From: Dichotomocladium elegans
Taxonomy: Eukaryota > Mucoromycota > Mucoromycetes > Mucorales > Lichtheimiaceae
DNA length: 64,000 bases
NCBI GenBank assembly: GCA_025716815.1
Contig: JAIXMN010000002.1
Span: 434,001 to 498,000 of the forward strand
Direction of reading: 5' to 3'
Positions within the stretch are counted from its first letter, which is position 1. Each line of letters starts with the position of its first letter. The position numbers were made by a program, and so were the translations under genes. Positions 18,291-28,215 of this stretch are shown here, piece by piece. The notes beneath the pieces are model-generated. The model saw nothing but the letters and a program-made list of their open reading frames with translations. It had not been told where the DNA came from and made no database searches.

Positions 18291-18611
18291 CTTGGAAGCT
18301 TTTCTGTGTGACATCTTCCTCTGAACATGCGACATTTGCTTTGTCGTGGCGAACACGACTTCTATTTTGGAAACGGTGTATAACGGGCGATCGTTCTACG
18401 CTCTTACTAGTAGGTTCATGACAATCAATGCTATTGTCTGTTTTGCCCAGTCGTCTTCTGCTCCTCCGTAGAGGGCGGCTTGTACGCCTGCGGATTTCCA
18501 TTTTCAACAGTCATCGTCAATTTGAGACTCTGACGCGCGTAAATGGCATTCCGGACAGCACACACACACCTGCCATCGTGAGGTGGAGTGGCGTTTCTTT
18601 TTATTTACTCA
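18291..18611. other. Short spacer 3' of the 433-residue protein gene
   Basis: About 320 bp between the Tc1 relic and the stop codon of the minus-strand gene; presumably its 3' untranslated region and terminator. No gene seen. Confidence 0.4.
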
Positions 18612-21071
18612 TCACTGCAGGACGGAAAACAAAAGCGTTCTAACAATTTTCAGGTCATCCTGGAGCTGTTCTCGCTTATCGCCAAAAGAGTCCATAAAGA
18701 GCGTACGTTGATCCCTATAATCCCTCCACAATTTTCCAATTTCTTCGGCTAGATCTTGTCTATCGCCCAAGTCGGGACTCAGCTCGATCCAGGTCAACAT
18801 GCAAAGGACCAGTCGCGCAAGCGTCTTGATCGGGACAGACTCAGCAGCTGGGCTGGTCTCAAACATGGCTCTGTCCAGCCAAGTGGCGAATGCATGCGTC
18901 CAAGCCGAGTAGCACAGCGAGCAGCATTCCGCCCACGTGATGGACTAGGTAACAAGTACTCAACGTTATTTCTATGTTCAACCCCCTGGATCTCCACTCC
19001 TTTCCTTGTCTTTTCCCCTCTTTCATTGTAATTTTGGCTTGCATTTTACCTGCTTATGGTGAAATTGAAGAAATACCTGCATCAATGAGGTGATAAAAAG
19101 CGTAATCTGCACTGCAAACCTAAATGTCCGTTTTAGAGAATGCCCTCCCATCGCACATGCAGTAGCGCTAATCCCCGATTAAGGTATCAAGTTACTTGCC
19201 TGGGATGCACAGCTCCTAATACACGCCCACTTTCATCCAACAGTCCGGCGACATCCTCTGGATGATCCACAAGCCAGTGCTCGTCCGCTACTTGGCACAG
19301 GACATTGCTGTCGGGTTTCAATAGGGCCGGTCTCTGGGTGACATGGAGAGACAGAAAAAAAAGGAGGGCATAATTAATTCCTTTTTGACTTGGTCTCCTG
19401 AAAAAGAAAATGGGGGGGGTCCTACCTCGAGATCTGCAAAGAAATGGTCGACAATGTTGTCGATCTCCTGCTCCAAGATTAAAAGAACGCGCGCAGGACA
19501 GCGTTTGATTGCCTGCTTCCAATCATGCGAGAGCTGCAGCTGACAGTGAGCCCATGCTGTGTTTCACCCTGGAAAGCAAACCCCCTATGTGGTGTACATA
19601 TGTACATGGATGTGTGCCGCGTGTATGTGTGTTTGTGATATATACCTGGAAGTTATCATTGGGCACAATAAGTTTGAGATCCGTAAGGTGTTTCAGCAGC
19701 GGCCCCGTCTCAATTGGTCGGAGCGCACTGCACAATGCGATGCTGCAAATGATAAATCACAATCCGATGTGAAACCTTCTTCCCCTGATTAATGCACCTA
19801 AAAGAGTCAAGCACTTACCGAATTTGGATTGACATTGAATTGGCAACAACGTCTGGTGGGATCGCCTATCATCGGATAAGCGCTTTTAGATAATAAACAA
19901 AGAAACCCCTCATCATAAGCAGAGATGACGAACGGATAGAGTCTCATTCCCATTACATCCACTTGCCTCTGCAAAAGCCTGGGCCTTGAGAGCCGCCAGT
20001 GATGGGCATTGCAATTGTTCTTCAAGGAGACGATCGCATTCTGCTATGCTTTTTAGGGCTAAATTTGAGGCAACACAAAACAACAATGCACAAGAAAAAT
20101 AAAGGCCGAGCTTACCAGGATTGGTAATGCATACGTGAACTCGACTGAAGCTCAGATATCCAGACAGACGAAGGGACGCGGAGATCTTGGAGTAATGAGA
20201 GCAGCATATGATGCACAATATGATCAGAAAGCCCTTCAGTGTGCCAGAGCTATATAATATATTCCCGTTCATCACTCCCAAATGAGTTTTGCTAATGCGA
20301 GCGAAAAATGCGCAAACACCCTCTCCAGAAAAAAAGATAAAGCGCAACAGACACAAAAAAAAAGCAAAGGAGCGACTGAGTTTGACATGGCTCCCCTCTC
20401 TTTTTACCTTTAGACATCGTGCGAAGATTGTGTTCCGCATTCCAAACGCAGGAGCATTATGAAGAAAGGAACAGCAGTCGTTTCTTAAAAAACTCAAAGC
20501 CCATGCAAGAAGGGCACAGTGAGGCTGAAGCTGCTCGGAAAGGAATGTCGCCGCCGTAAGACGGAATGAGTAGCGGTTATTATCGTCATTCTCCATTTCA
20601 ATAATGCTTTTTAACAGAATGTCAAGCTGTGCAGGGTGGCACAGCCTCTCGGCAAGCAATGCATCCAGCAGCCATTTGGCGTGGAGCTACGACAGGGGAA
20701 ATACACATGAGGGGGTTGCGTATTTTTGGTTCTTGTTGGTCAGAAAGAAAGCACGGTTGACGTTGAAAGAGTTTGGGGGGGGTGGAGGAAGCTAACGAAA
20801 AGAAGTCGGGGGTGGAGGGGTGGTTGGGGGTTGTGTGTGTGTGTGGATGTGGAGAAGAGTATGTACCTTGTATTTTTCGTCAGAGTAAAGTTGATTAGCA
20901 GCGTTGTTATACCGCAGTGTTTGTACAAAAGACTGTATGTGGAAACTGGAAACAAATAGGCCATTAGTCTAAAAATGATATAGATATTCTGTAATGGGAG
21001 ACGTACTTGTGTTCTAAAGGGTAGTTTTGCAAGAAGGTGTGGAGGATGGAGAGTAGTTGGTGGGGGTCCAT
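18612..21071 (-). CDS. Unrecognised 433-residue helical protein, multi-exon
   Basis: I do not recognise the family. Eleven exons on the minus strand (21071-21007, 20945-20867, 20686-20408, 20144-20116, 20048-19967, 19865-19819, 19742-19646, 19539-19426, 19333-19200, 19119-19077, 18944-18612) sum to exactly 434 codons. The start gives MDPHQLLSILHTFLQNYP. The whole protein looks alpha-helical, with repeated hydrophobic heptad-like segments (KWLLDALLAERLCHPAQLD, ALLAWALSFLRND, ITLFITSLMQ). This suggests an armadillo/HEAT-like or all-helical complex subunit. There is no signal peptide and no clear membrane span. Two introns need GC donors (19966 and 19199, both GCAAGT). The 29-nt exon at 20144-20116 and the acceptor of the next exon are the least certain points. 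Confidence 0.65.
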
Positions 21072-21264
21072 AACGAGAAAAAGTTAAGTGGAAAAAAAAG
21101 AAGGAGCGTGACTTTTGCAAAAAAAAAAAGAGAAGGAAAATAAGGCACACGAATTTAGCAAGCGAAAGAAGTTTCTTCGAATTCCCCCCGTTCAATTTTA
21201 TTACCTTGTATGGGTAAAATAAAAAGGATGGTCCTCTTTTCTTCCCAACTTCCTTTTAGCCAAA

Positions 21265-22416
21265 ATGTCCCGGCAATCTATCGAGTTTTGTCTTCATCCT
21301 CCTTCTCCTCCCCGGCTTCCGTCGGTGAGCACCCTCTTGCGGGAAACCTCGCGGTCGCCAGCTCCATCAGAGGATAACGCCCTGCCACCGCTTTCGCCGC
21401 GGCCACTGCCCTGTCCGCAGATCAATGAGCCACCTGAGCTACCACCACCAGCGCTGACGGTGTCCATACCCAACTCGCCTTGCTCTTCGCCCTCAATGTC
21501 TTCGCTTCCGTACCATATGGACACACCCCAATCCTCTCCCCTCTCTTCACCCCATCCAGCGCCGCATCTGCTACTGCCTCCACCGTGTGACACAAGAAGG
21601 TGCCGCTCACTCTCCAGCGCTTCCACTTCATCGCTCTCCTCGCTGTCCTCATTTTCATCACCCGCATCACCCATCCATCGTCGGCTTTCAGACCCGCCCC
21701 TTTATTCCGCATTCGACCACGACCCCTCAAGTTCTTGGCAGCCATCCGTCTCTCCTTCCTCGTCATCCACTTCCTCCCAGCGTCCAACATCACCCCCAAT
21801 AAGCTCGTCTGCCGCGTCTATCGCTGCGCCCATTGGAAACGCTGGGAGCAGGATAAGTAGCAATAGTCAGCGCAGCATAAAGAATCCCCTCGTCCTAAAG
21901 CGTAAACGTGGCCGGCCGCCGAATGCAACACGCCATGCCAAGGACAATAACTGGACCTTTGTCACACCCACTGTATGGGAAGTCAAACGATCCTCTTCGA
22001 CTCAACATGATCATCGCGAAGAGCACCGAGAGCCTCGTCATCCACCGGCCTTTGATCAACCCAATCTGGACTTGACAGTATTGCATTGGCCGGACGACAA
22101 CGATACCAGTGACGTATCCGGACTCAATAACGGCCATAATAACCCTGGCCCTGTCGGGCCTCTCAGTATGAGTAATAGCAGTACCAGCGTACGCTCGGGA
22201 TGTCCTGAAGCTCTCAACAACACCTTTGCAAACACAAAGATGGATACACCTCTCAGTATGCCGAGGAAAAAACGAGGCCGCAAGCCTAAAATGCAACTCG
22301 CTGGCAACTCGTGCTTCGTCTGGCGTGATCTCACCGCTCGTCGAGGGGCCAATCGAAATAGGCGGCGACATGACGAGGATCGCCTTGCATCGCGGGTAGA
22401 AGACCTCAAGCTCTGA
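21265..22416 (+). CDS. AT-hook DNA-binding protein with a conserved C-terminal FVWRDLTARRG block
   Basis: Intronless 383-residue frame. The N-terminal half (about residues 1-200) is Pro/Ser-rich and disordered. Two AT-hook cores are visible: KRKRGRPPN at about residues 212-220 and KKRGRKPK at about 333-340. The second is followed directly by NSCFVWRDLTARRGANRNRRR. AT-hooks bind the minor groove of AT-rich DNA, so a chromatin or transcription role is the natural inference. Between the hooks lies VTPTVWEVK (about residues 231-239), a tryptophan motif that may be a second ordered patch. The start at 21265 is preceded by a pyrimidine-rich leader. The gene is divergent from the 433-residue protein gene, sharing a 193-bp promoter region. 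The specific family is unknown to me. Confidence 0.8.
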   Translation: MSRQSIEFCLHPPSPPRLPSVSTLLRETSRSPAPSEDNALPPLSPRPLPCPQINEPPELPPPALTVSIPNSPCSSPSMSSLPYHMDTPQSSPLSSPHPAPHLLLPPPCDTRRCRSLSSASTSSLSSLSSFSSPASPIHRRLSDPPLYSAFDHDPSSSWQPSVSPSSSSTSSQRPTSPPISSSAASIAAPIGNAGSRISSNSQRSIKNPLVLKRKRGRPPNATRHAKDNNWTFVTPTVWEVKRSSSTQHDHREEHREPRHPPAFDQPNLDLTVLHWPDDNDTSDVSGLNNGHNNPGPVGPLSMSNSSTSVRSGCPEALNNTFANTKMDTPLSMPRKKRGRKPKMQLAGNSCFVWRDLTARRGANRNRRRHDEDRLASRVEDLKL

Positions 22417-23850
22417 CTGCTTCTCTGCCCATGTGACAAGACCTTTTTGTTTTATCATGTTTTCTTCACCCTCATGTGCGTGCGTGTATTAATAAACCCC
22501 CCCCCGCCTTCCACTTTTGCCTCCCTTTCTTAGTCAGACCTCTCTACATACTGTTGAGTCTTGGCATGCATGCATGCATGAATGACGACGACGACGATAA
22601 CAAAAGAACGCATGCGTGCAGTGCAATGAGTAGTGGGCTGACAGAAGGAAATTATCCAAAAGTGCCATTACCAACGAAACTCTTAAAATATGGTTTTGTT
22701 ATGGCTGAACATCGTCCTTGCTCTCCTGCCTCACACACCGTGCGCGTTTCGATATAGAGGCATGTGCAGTGTGCAACACGGATGGACTGAGCAAACGAGG
22801 GTGAGGTAGGAAACGTAAAAAAGGAGCTAGTCGACCCGCCCGTCCACCCTCCCCAATCTCCATAGTAGATATACACCTGGCAGGATGAATATCGGCGTTG
22901 CCAGTCTACGGGAGCATGAATGCTTACTTTATTTCCAAAATAAATTTCGTAAATGAGATAAAACAATGTCGTACAAAATACAAAATAATGACGCATAGAA
23001 TTGTATAAAGTTGTCGTATCAATAGGTAAAACGATTTCGGATCCACGGATTGGAACATGTTAGACAACAAAAAACATTACCTCTTCTCCATACCCTTTGA
23101 CCTGCTTTCGAAGAGTACTGTAGTATGGGTGTCCTGGCGATAACCAGGACAGAAGAAGTGGAGGAGGAGGAGGAGGAGGCTAACAGAAACAGGGGAAGAG
23201 GCCAGTGGCGGCGGCCGAAAAGGAATAAAAGGAGTAGAGTGGGGCCAGAGGCGGCAGTGAAAAGGAGCAGAAGGAGCGGAAGGGTGCCCAGGATCTCCTC
23301 TCTTCCATGGCTCATCATGTACTGGTACGATTGGTTAATCTACAAAGAAGAGTGGATCTTCGATTGCAATAAAAGAATTTAGTATTATAGTGATTATACC
23401 GGATAAGACCATGGAAGAGAGGGTCGGGGTGTAGTTGATGAAGAAAGCAGATTGCTCAACTATCCATTATTTATAGAAAATCAAGGATCATGCTATACTC
23501 CTTTTGATACGCAACTTTCATCACTTATGCTGGACTGACACAGAGGCTTGAAAACGCCTTGTTACACAGTCTTCGCAGTTCCGCAGAAAAGGAATTCGAT
23601 AATAGTATTCAGTTTCTTAACTTTCAGGGTTTGCTAACTGAATCGTTGGAAATGGTCATTAAATACCGATATATTGAGTTATCCCGGTACAGGCATGTCG
23701 TCACCCGCTACATTAACTATGAGTGTCTCCAGCATTCACGATGCCAGGGACCGGATTCTTTCGGTAAAATGTAGTATTCAAGGCATCGGCTGGTGAGAAG
23801 AGCACCGTGGGCGGCTACTAGAGGTAGTCGACATTGCCTATGCCACAACA
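22417..23850. repeat. Spacer with dispersed repeat A (second copy)
   Basis: The 3' end of the AT-hook gene lies in the first about 150 bp (AATAAA-like ATTAATAAA near 22488). About 22990-23520 aligns by eye with about 15880-16450: CTCTCTTCCATG..CTCATCA, GGTACGATTGGT.AATCTACAAAG and ATTATTTATAGAAAATCA occur in the same order. Minus-strand frames over the purine-rich middle are Leu/Ser-rich and differ between copies, so I treat them as non-coding. Nothing else seen to 23850. Confidence 0.5.
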
Positions 23851-23989
23851 GTGCACACGTTCTTTTTCTCAAAATATATCTTCCTAAACGAACTTCAAAC
23901 CAATCAAGACTTTGACATTATGATCTTCTTGAACAGCCGTTTTTTTTCTAAAGTATGGCTCTCTTTAGTGGAATACGATAGATGCGCAC

Positions 23990-25380
23990 TTAGATCATCC
24001 ATCATGGTCAGAAACCGAGCTCTGATCAATGAGTACTTGTCTGGGTATCTTCACCATGCAAATTACATGAGCCCATATTTTCCGCATACACAGCAATGGT
24101 CGACATATGAAGGCTGCAACATAAATGCAGCGTACAGCAGAAATATCAACATGCGAGGTCAAAAGGCTATAATGGAAAGATACATGTTCGATCAGGGCTT
24201 GATCACCGAAGAAATGAGCGCCCGTACTCTGGAAAGCGTGATCGAGCCTGCCAGGCGCTTCAAGTTGGCAATTAGTACCCGACAGATTAACACGGATCTC
24301 ATCGGGCAGCCACCGGATGTTTCTGGGGAGGCTTTGCAGGTCTTGTTGCCTATTCTCACCTCTTATCCTGCAAGTTACAGATTTTAGAAAAACAATATCT
24401 ACTACAACAGCAACTCCCGCCCCGCCAACCACATGAAAGCCTTTTACCAGCTCGTTTGCTTGTTTCTCATTTCGTCGCAGATGGTCCTCGTGTTATATGT
24501 TTACCGACAGCAAAATATTTTGCCAAAACATTCTGCAACGATCTTGGAACAATGACGACAAACTCGTCAACTTGGACTATTGGCATGAGGTTGTTGACCC
24601 CAATTCGAAAGCTTTCAGGTCCCATAAAGAAGCTGATCTCACGTTCCGTGGCATGACCAGTACAGATGGCGATGGGGTTACTGTATTTAAAAAGCTGAGA
24701 GCATCACCGATATCAATCGCGATACCTCTAAAAGCAAACAAGAACTTATCTCTTACATCACAAACCTGAGCCCGGCGGGTCATGAAGAAATATCGGGTCG
24801 ATGTGTAGCCGTCAATCCAGGCCGATGGGACCTTATGTACTGCGTGCACGAGGAATCAACAAATATCGTGCCTTGATAGTTCCGGTATACCAAATCCTAG
24901 CTGGACCAGGCATACAAGAGCAAAGAGTCCCGTCGGTTGAAGCAGCTGCACAAGGTGCAACAACCGGAAGTTGCATATGCGGAGCACCACCTGTCTGAGG
25001 AGCGAGCCGTACACTGGTTTTGGATGACTTCTGCCGCTTTCCCCGTGTAAGATCCGAGGTGTCTGACGTTCTCCAGGGGTTTTATAGTCATACCATGACC
25101 GACCACATGCCCCAAGCCTTTCTCTTCCAAAAATTCCGTCTGTCATCTTATTTCACAAACAACTCGCTGACTGCAGTGCTGCCAAAAGAGAAGTTTGGCA
25201 GCGCTGTAGTCTTCATTTTCGGGAACTGGTCAGCTCCTATGAGTCAATGTCATGAGCTCATACGTGGCAAGGGCTCCAGGGGACTCCTGCGGTAGCATGG
25301 ATTCGAGGCTTATCTAATAGACGAGTTTAAAACCAGTAAGTGCTATACATCCTGCAGTAATGGTATTAAATCCTCAGCGA
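23990..25380 (+). pseudogene. Decayed Fanzor gene (eukaryotic TnpB-like RNA-guided nuclease family)
   Basis: Several frames on the plus strand carry, in the right order, blocks typical of Fanzor/TnpB proteins. At 24440-24700: WSSCYMFTDSKIFCQNIL, then DYWHEVVDPNSKAFRS, then FRGMTSTDGDGVTVFKK (family form: F.G.I.TDGVGVSV). At about 24795-24850: CVAVNPGRWDLMYCV, matching the RuvC-I block, with Asn where the catalytic Asp is expected. At about 24930-24990 (another frame): the PEVAYAEHHLSEE segment. At about 25115-25290: KFGSAVVFIFGNWSAP then RGKGSRGLLR, matching the GDWS...KGKG block of the RuvC-II region (Asp to Asn in the GDWS position). Then HGFEAYLIDEFKTSKCYTSC, the DEF(R/K)TS..C..C zinc-ribbon start, after an in-frame stop. 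Frames shift at least four times and several stops interrupt, so no functional protein is made. The N-terminal frame 24003-24387 may be its N-domain. Assigned by motif recognition only. Confidence 0.78.
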
Positions 25381-25850
25381 CACCAGCAGCGTCAACAGTG
25401 ATATCATATATAAATATAATCAACACAGTCCCATGCTCTTCACTGAAGGTTCATTTCTTAAATTTGCTGTCAAGGTCCTTTTCATACTGTAATGCCCATT
25501 GATGTGCTGCGCAAACATAGATCTTATCTTTGTCGGTGTAGCCGCGCTTAAAGTCTGCCACTTTCATCTGAATCCTTTTGCTTGTGGATATGCGTAGCAA
25601 TAAGGTCAGGATCACCCTTGCAAGGTAGACTACGTAGACATTCTGTGTGAAAACAAACGGATTGAAGAAAGTTCATTGCCTCTTCAACGGCATGGTCCAT
25701 GGATTCAGGGCATCCACGATCATCAACAATTTGGCCTTGCCCATTGTAAAGAAAAAGAAATAGATTGCTCGTTTCAGAATGTACAATGGCATGCGACGTT
25801 TGCATTGGGCAAAACCCGACTTGTATTTTGTTTGATCCTGCAATTTTGTA
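25381..25850 (-). mobile_element. Tc1/mariner relic, copy 3 (N-terminal fragment)
   Basis: The minus strand from about 25850 to 25450 parallels the region upstream of and inside the helix-turn-helix of copies 1 and 2. VDDRGCPESMDHAVEEAMNF aligns with the DDPGCPEHMDYAVDEE-like stretch of copy 1, and KVADFKRGYTDKDKIYV aligns with EAEIKRRYTSCTDQDKVRF. The sequence is more diverged from copies 1 and 2 than they are from each other, so it is an older or separate insertion. It abuts the Fanzor relic at about 25.38 kb and stops about 50 bp before the ALKBH1 start codon. Confidence 0.65.
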
Positions 25851-25900
25851 TATCTCCGCTCCACACTCTTTTTTTTTGTTTGCACCCCTTTTCACCTACA

Positions 25901-27257
25901 ATGTCAGCAGGTCCACAGCCTCCCCCGCACTTAACCTCCCGGCGTCAGCGTAAGCTGTGGGAACAACAACAACTCGAAAACGCCGCGAAACGTCAAAAGA
26001 AAGATGGTTATGAAAATAAAACCCCATTTCGTCATGCCGAGCGTTATTATAAGCAGATTCCTACGCCAGATCTCTCCGAGGTCGTCGACTTTGATCGTCC
26101 CGAGGCTGAGGCCTTCAAAGATCGCATTGTCCACGTCAGTCTGTCACATAAGTTGCCCCTCTCCCTATTCGGCAAGGAGACATCTGAGGCATATGTGTTG
26201 AAAGACGCAAGTATTAGTATTTCTTCTCTATGCTTGGTGTTGCAGTCTTAAAGCTCATGTTATATTCAAGGTTGTGTTTATGCGCGTGCGTCTCTCTCTC
26301 TCTCTTTTTTTTTTTCTTCAATCCACACCTCTGACAGTGTAGTGGACTCATCGTCATCCCGAATCCTTTTTCGCCCGACCGACAACGATATTTCATCAAG
26401 CAATGTCTATCGCGTTATGCTCTACCGCCGAACAGAAGCAATCTTGATCCACATTACCGCATTCCTGCGTCGGGTCTTTGGAAGTCCTACTGGGACGAAA
26501 AATACCATGGCAAAATCGAGCGTATTCCAAAAGTAGGGAGCAGCAGTGAGGCGGATGACAAAGACTCGGTGCTTCCTTCGGATATCTTTCACAGATTACG
26601 GTGGATCACACTCGGGTATCAGTATGACTGGACCACGAAAGAGTACCGACCTGGAGAACAATATATGATTGAGGACGATCTGTGCCAGTTGACGAAGGCC
26701 ATTGTTGCCGCGGTAGAAGACGTGGGCATTGAGGATTGGAAAAACACGTACAAAAGCGATCGGTTCAAGTCAGAGGCGGGGGTGATCAACTATTATCAGC
26801 TCAAAGACACTTTGATGGGCCATGTAGACCAAAGTGAGCGCAATATGGCCGCTCCACTCGTATCGGTCAGGTAGTTGACAAAAGAAGAAAAAGACAAGGC
26901 AGGAGGAAAGGAAATTCTCTGATGACAATGCAACATTAGTTTTGGTCATTCTTGTATCTACTTGCTAGGAGGCGAAACGCGCGAGACCCCACCCTTACCC
27001 ATCCTCCTTAAAAGTGGCGATGTGCTTATCATGACGGGTGCTTGTCGCAAAGCCTATCATGGTAAAGATGTTTTGTCTAGACCGATGTTGAAATCTCATC
27101 TGATCTTCGTCTTTCTCCGTTAGGTGTGCCACGAATACTAGAGGGTTCGCTTCCGTCATATCTTTCTGCTGATGTATCCGACCCTAACTGGGATCTCTAT
27201 GGACAATACATGAGCACCTCGCGCATCAATCTTAATGTTCGACAAGTGGAATTATGA
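25901..27257 (+). CDS. ALKBH1: AlkB-family Fe(II)/2-oxoglutarate dioxygenase, ALKBH1 type
   Basis: Oxidative demethylase family; ALKBH1 members act on tRNA and other nucleic-acid methyl marks in nucleus and mitochondria. Four exons (25901-26206, 26338-26870, 26940-27061, 27124-27257) sum to 365 codons, as expected. Seen: GLIVIPNPFSPDRQ, the fold-defining LGYQYDWTTKEYRPG, EAGVINYYQLKDTLMGHVDQSE with the HxD iron ligands, SFGHSCIYLLGGETRE, the third ligand His in RKAYHGVPRIL, and SRINLNVRQV with the two Arg that bind 2-oxoglutarate. The first intron (26207-26337) must use a GC donor (GCAAGT) to keep both frame and the conserved GLIVIPNPF. The N-terminal 60 residues are Gln/Lys-rich. The upstream region is a transposon relic. 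Confidence 0.92.
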
Positions 27258-27379
27258 CGCAACCCGTATAAAAGCAATAGATGTAAATTTATAATACTCG
27301 GGAGGAACTCGAGAGTCCGGAATGTGTTACTTTACAAGGATAACTAGCTACATCAGACGTTGCCCTTCACGGCGCTGCT

Positions 27380-28215
27380 CTAACGGCAATAGTGATTATC
27401 GGTCTTGACCAAGGGCTTGCCGTATTCACCGAGGGCGCTGATGAGGCGGTTATATGTCTTGCCGCTAACATCGTGATTAGTGTTTGTGTACAGATAATAG
27501 AAGGCTTGGTTTCCTATAAAGGCACAGAAGATGAGGGGCGATAATTGCCTTTAGTATAACCCACTTACCGGAAACACCAAATTCGAACAACACATCATTA
27601 GCGTGAGCACCGGGCTTAGATGAGCCGATAAAAAAGTTAAGGAGCGCTTCTTCGCCATCGGGGATCTCAATGTCCACGCGGCCGCCCATGTTATTGTTAG
27701 GGGTATAATACTGCTCATCTGTTCAAATAAAAGGGGAGTGTGTAAGCAACATGCTGTGGCGCGAGGAATGTAGTTGTTATACTTGCAAAGGTCATAGCTG
27801 AAAGAGTATTCTTCATTGTTAAATTTCTGTAATGTGAGCGTTGCCTCAAGATCCAGGTTGCCTTCAAAGACCTCCTTCTTGTATACATCGCAGGTCGTGT
27901 GCATGGTCATTGTTTTGTCAGTAAGATACGTGAGCTTCGTCCTCACACATTCGCATGAGGTCCCCCAAGCGCCAATGGTTTGCTCGTACACAAAGGAGAC
28001 GACAGGAGTCAATGCCTTGGAGTACCCTACAGAGGCGGTTACATAATGTTCATGTTTTTTTGTCGTTGGGTGGTGGCTCTAGGCTAAAACCCTTTACATG
28101 AGCCTTCGAGCACAGAAATGTCTGTTTGCTCATAGCCGTCCTGACGTCGCTCATACGGCAAAGCGGACGCGACGAGGACATAAGATAGGGCGAGTACAGA
28201 CAAGACGGCTTTCAT
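27380..28215 (-). CDS. Secreted lipocalin-family protein
   Basis: Four exons (28215-28098, 28026-27787, 27718-27569, 27513-27380) sum to 214 codons (213 residues). The N-terminus MKAVLSVLALSYVLVASA is a signal peptide, followed by an Arg-Arg that could be a processing site. After splicing, the mature start reads VLEGSWYSKA, the GxW(Y) signature of lipocalins, then about 20 residues later SCECVRTKLTY and MTMHTTC, matching the usual Cys-bearing strands. The C-terminal part has FFIG, NQAFYYLYTN (strand H-like) and a helix-like NRLISALGEYG. So a small beta-barrel binding a hydrophobic ligand outside the cell or in the vacuole is likely; the ligand is unknown. The second intron needs a GC donor (GCAAGT). 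Lipocalins are uncommon in fungi. Confidence 0.72.

Noticed and set aside
17610..18311. 233-residue plus-strand frame
   Set aside because: Antisense of the Tc1 transposase relic, whose helix-turn-helix and DDE blocks read on the minus strand.
21422..21799. Minus-strand frames opposite the AT-hook gene
   Set aside because: Shadows of the Pro/Ser-rich coding sequence; no domain.
22990..23520. Leu-rich minus-strand frame that looks like a membrane protein
   Set aside because: Frame is not kept in the related copies at 16 and 42.7 kb; the Leu/Ser runs come from purine-rich repeats.
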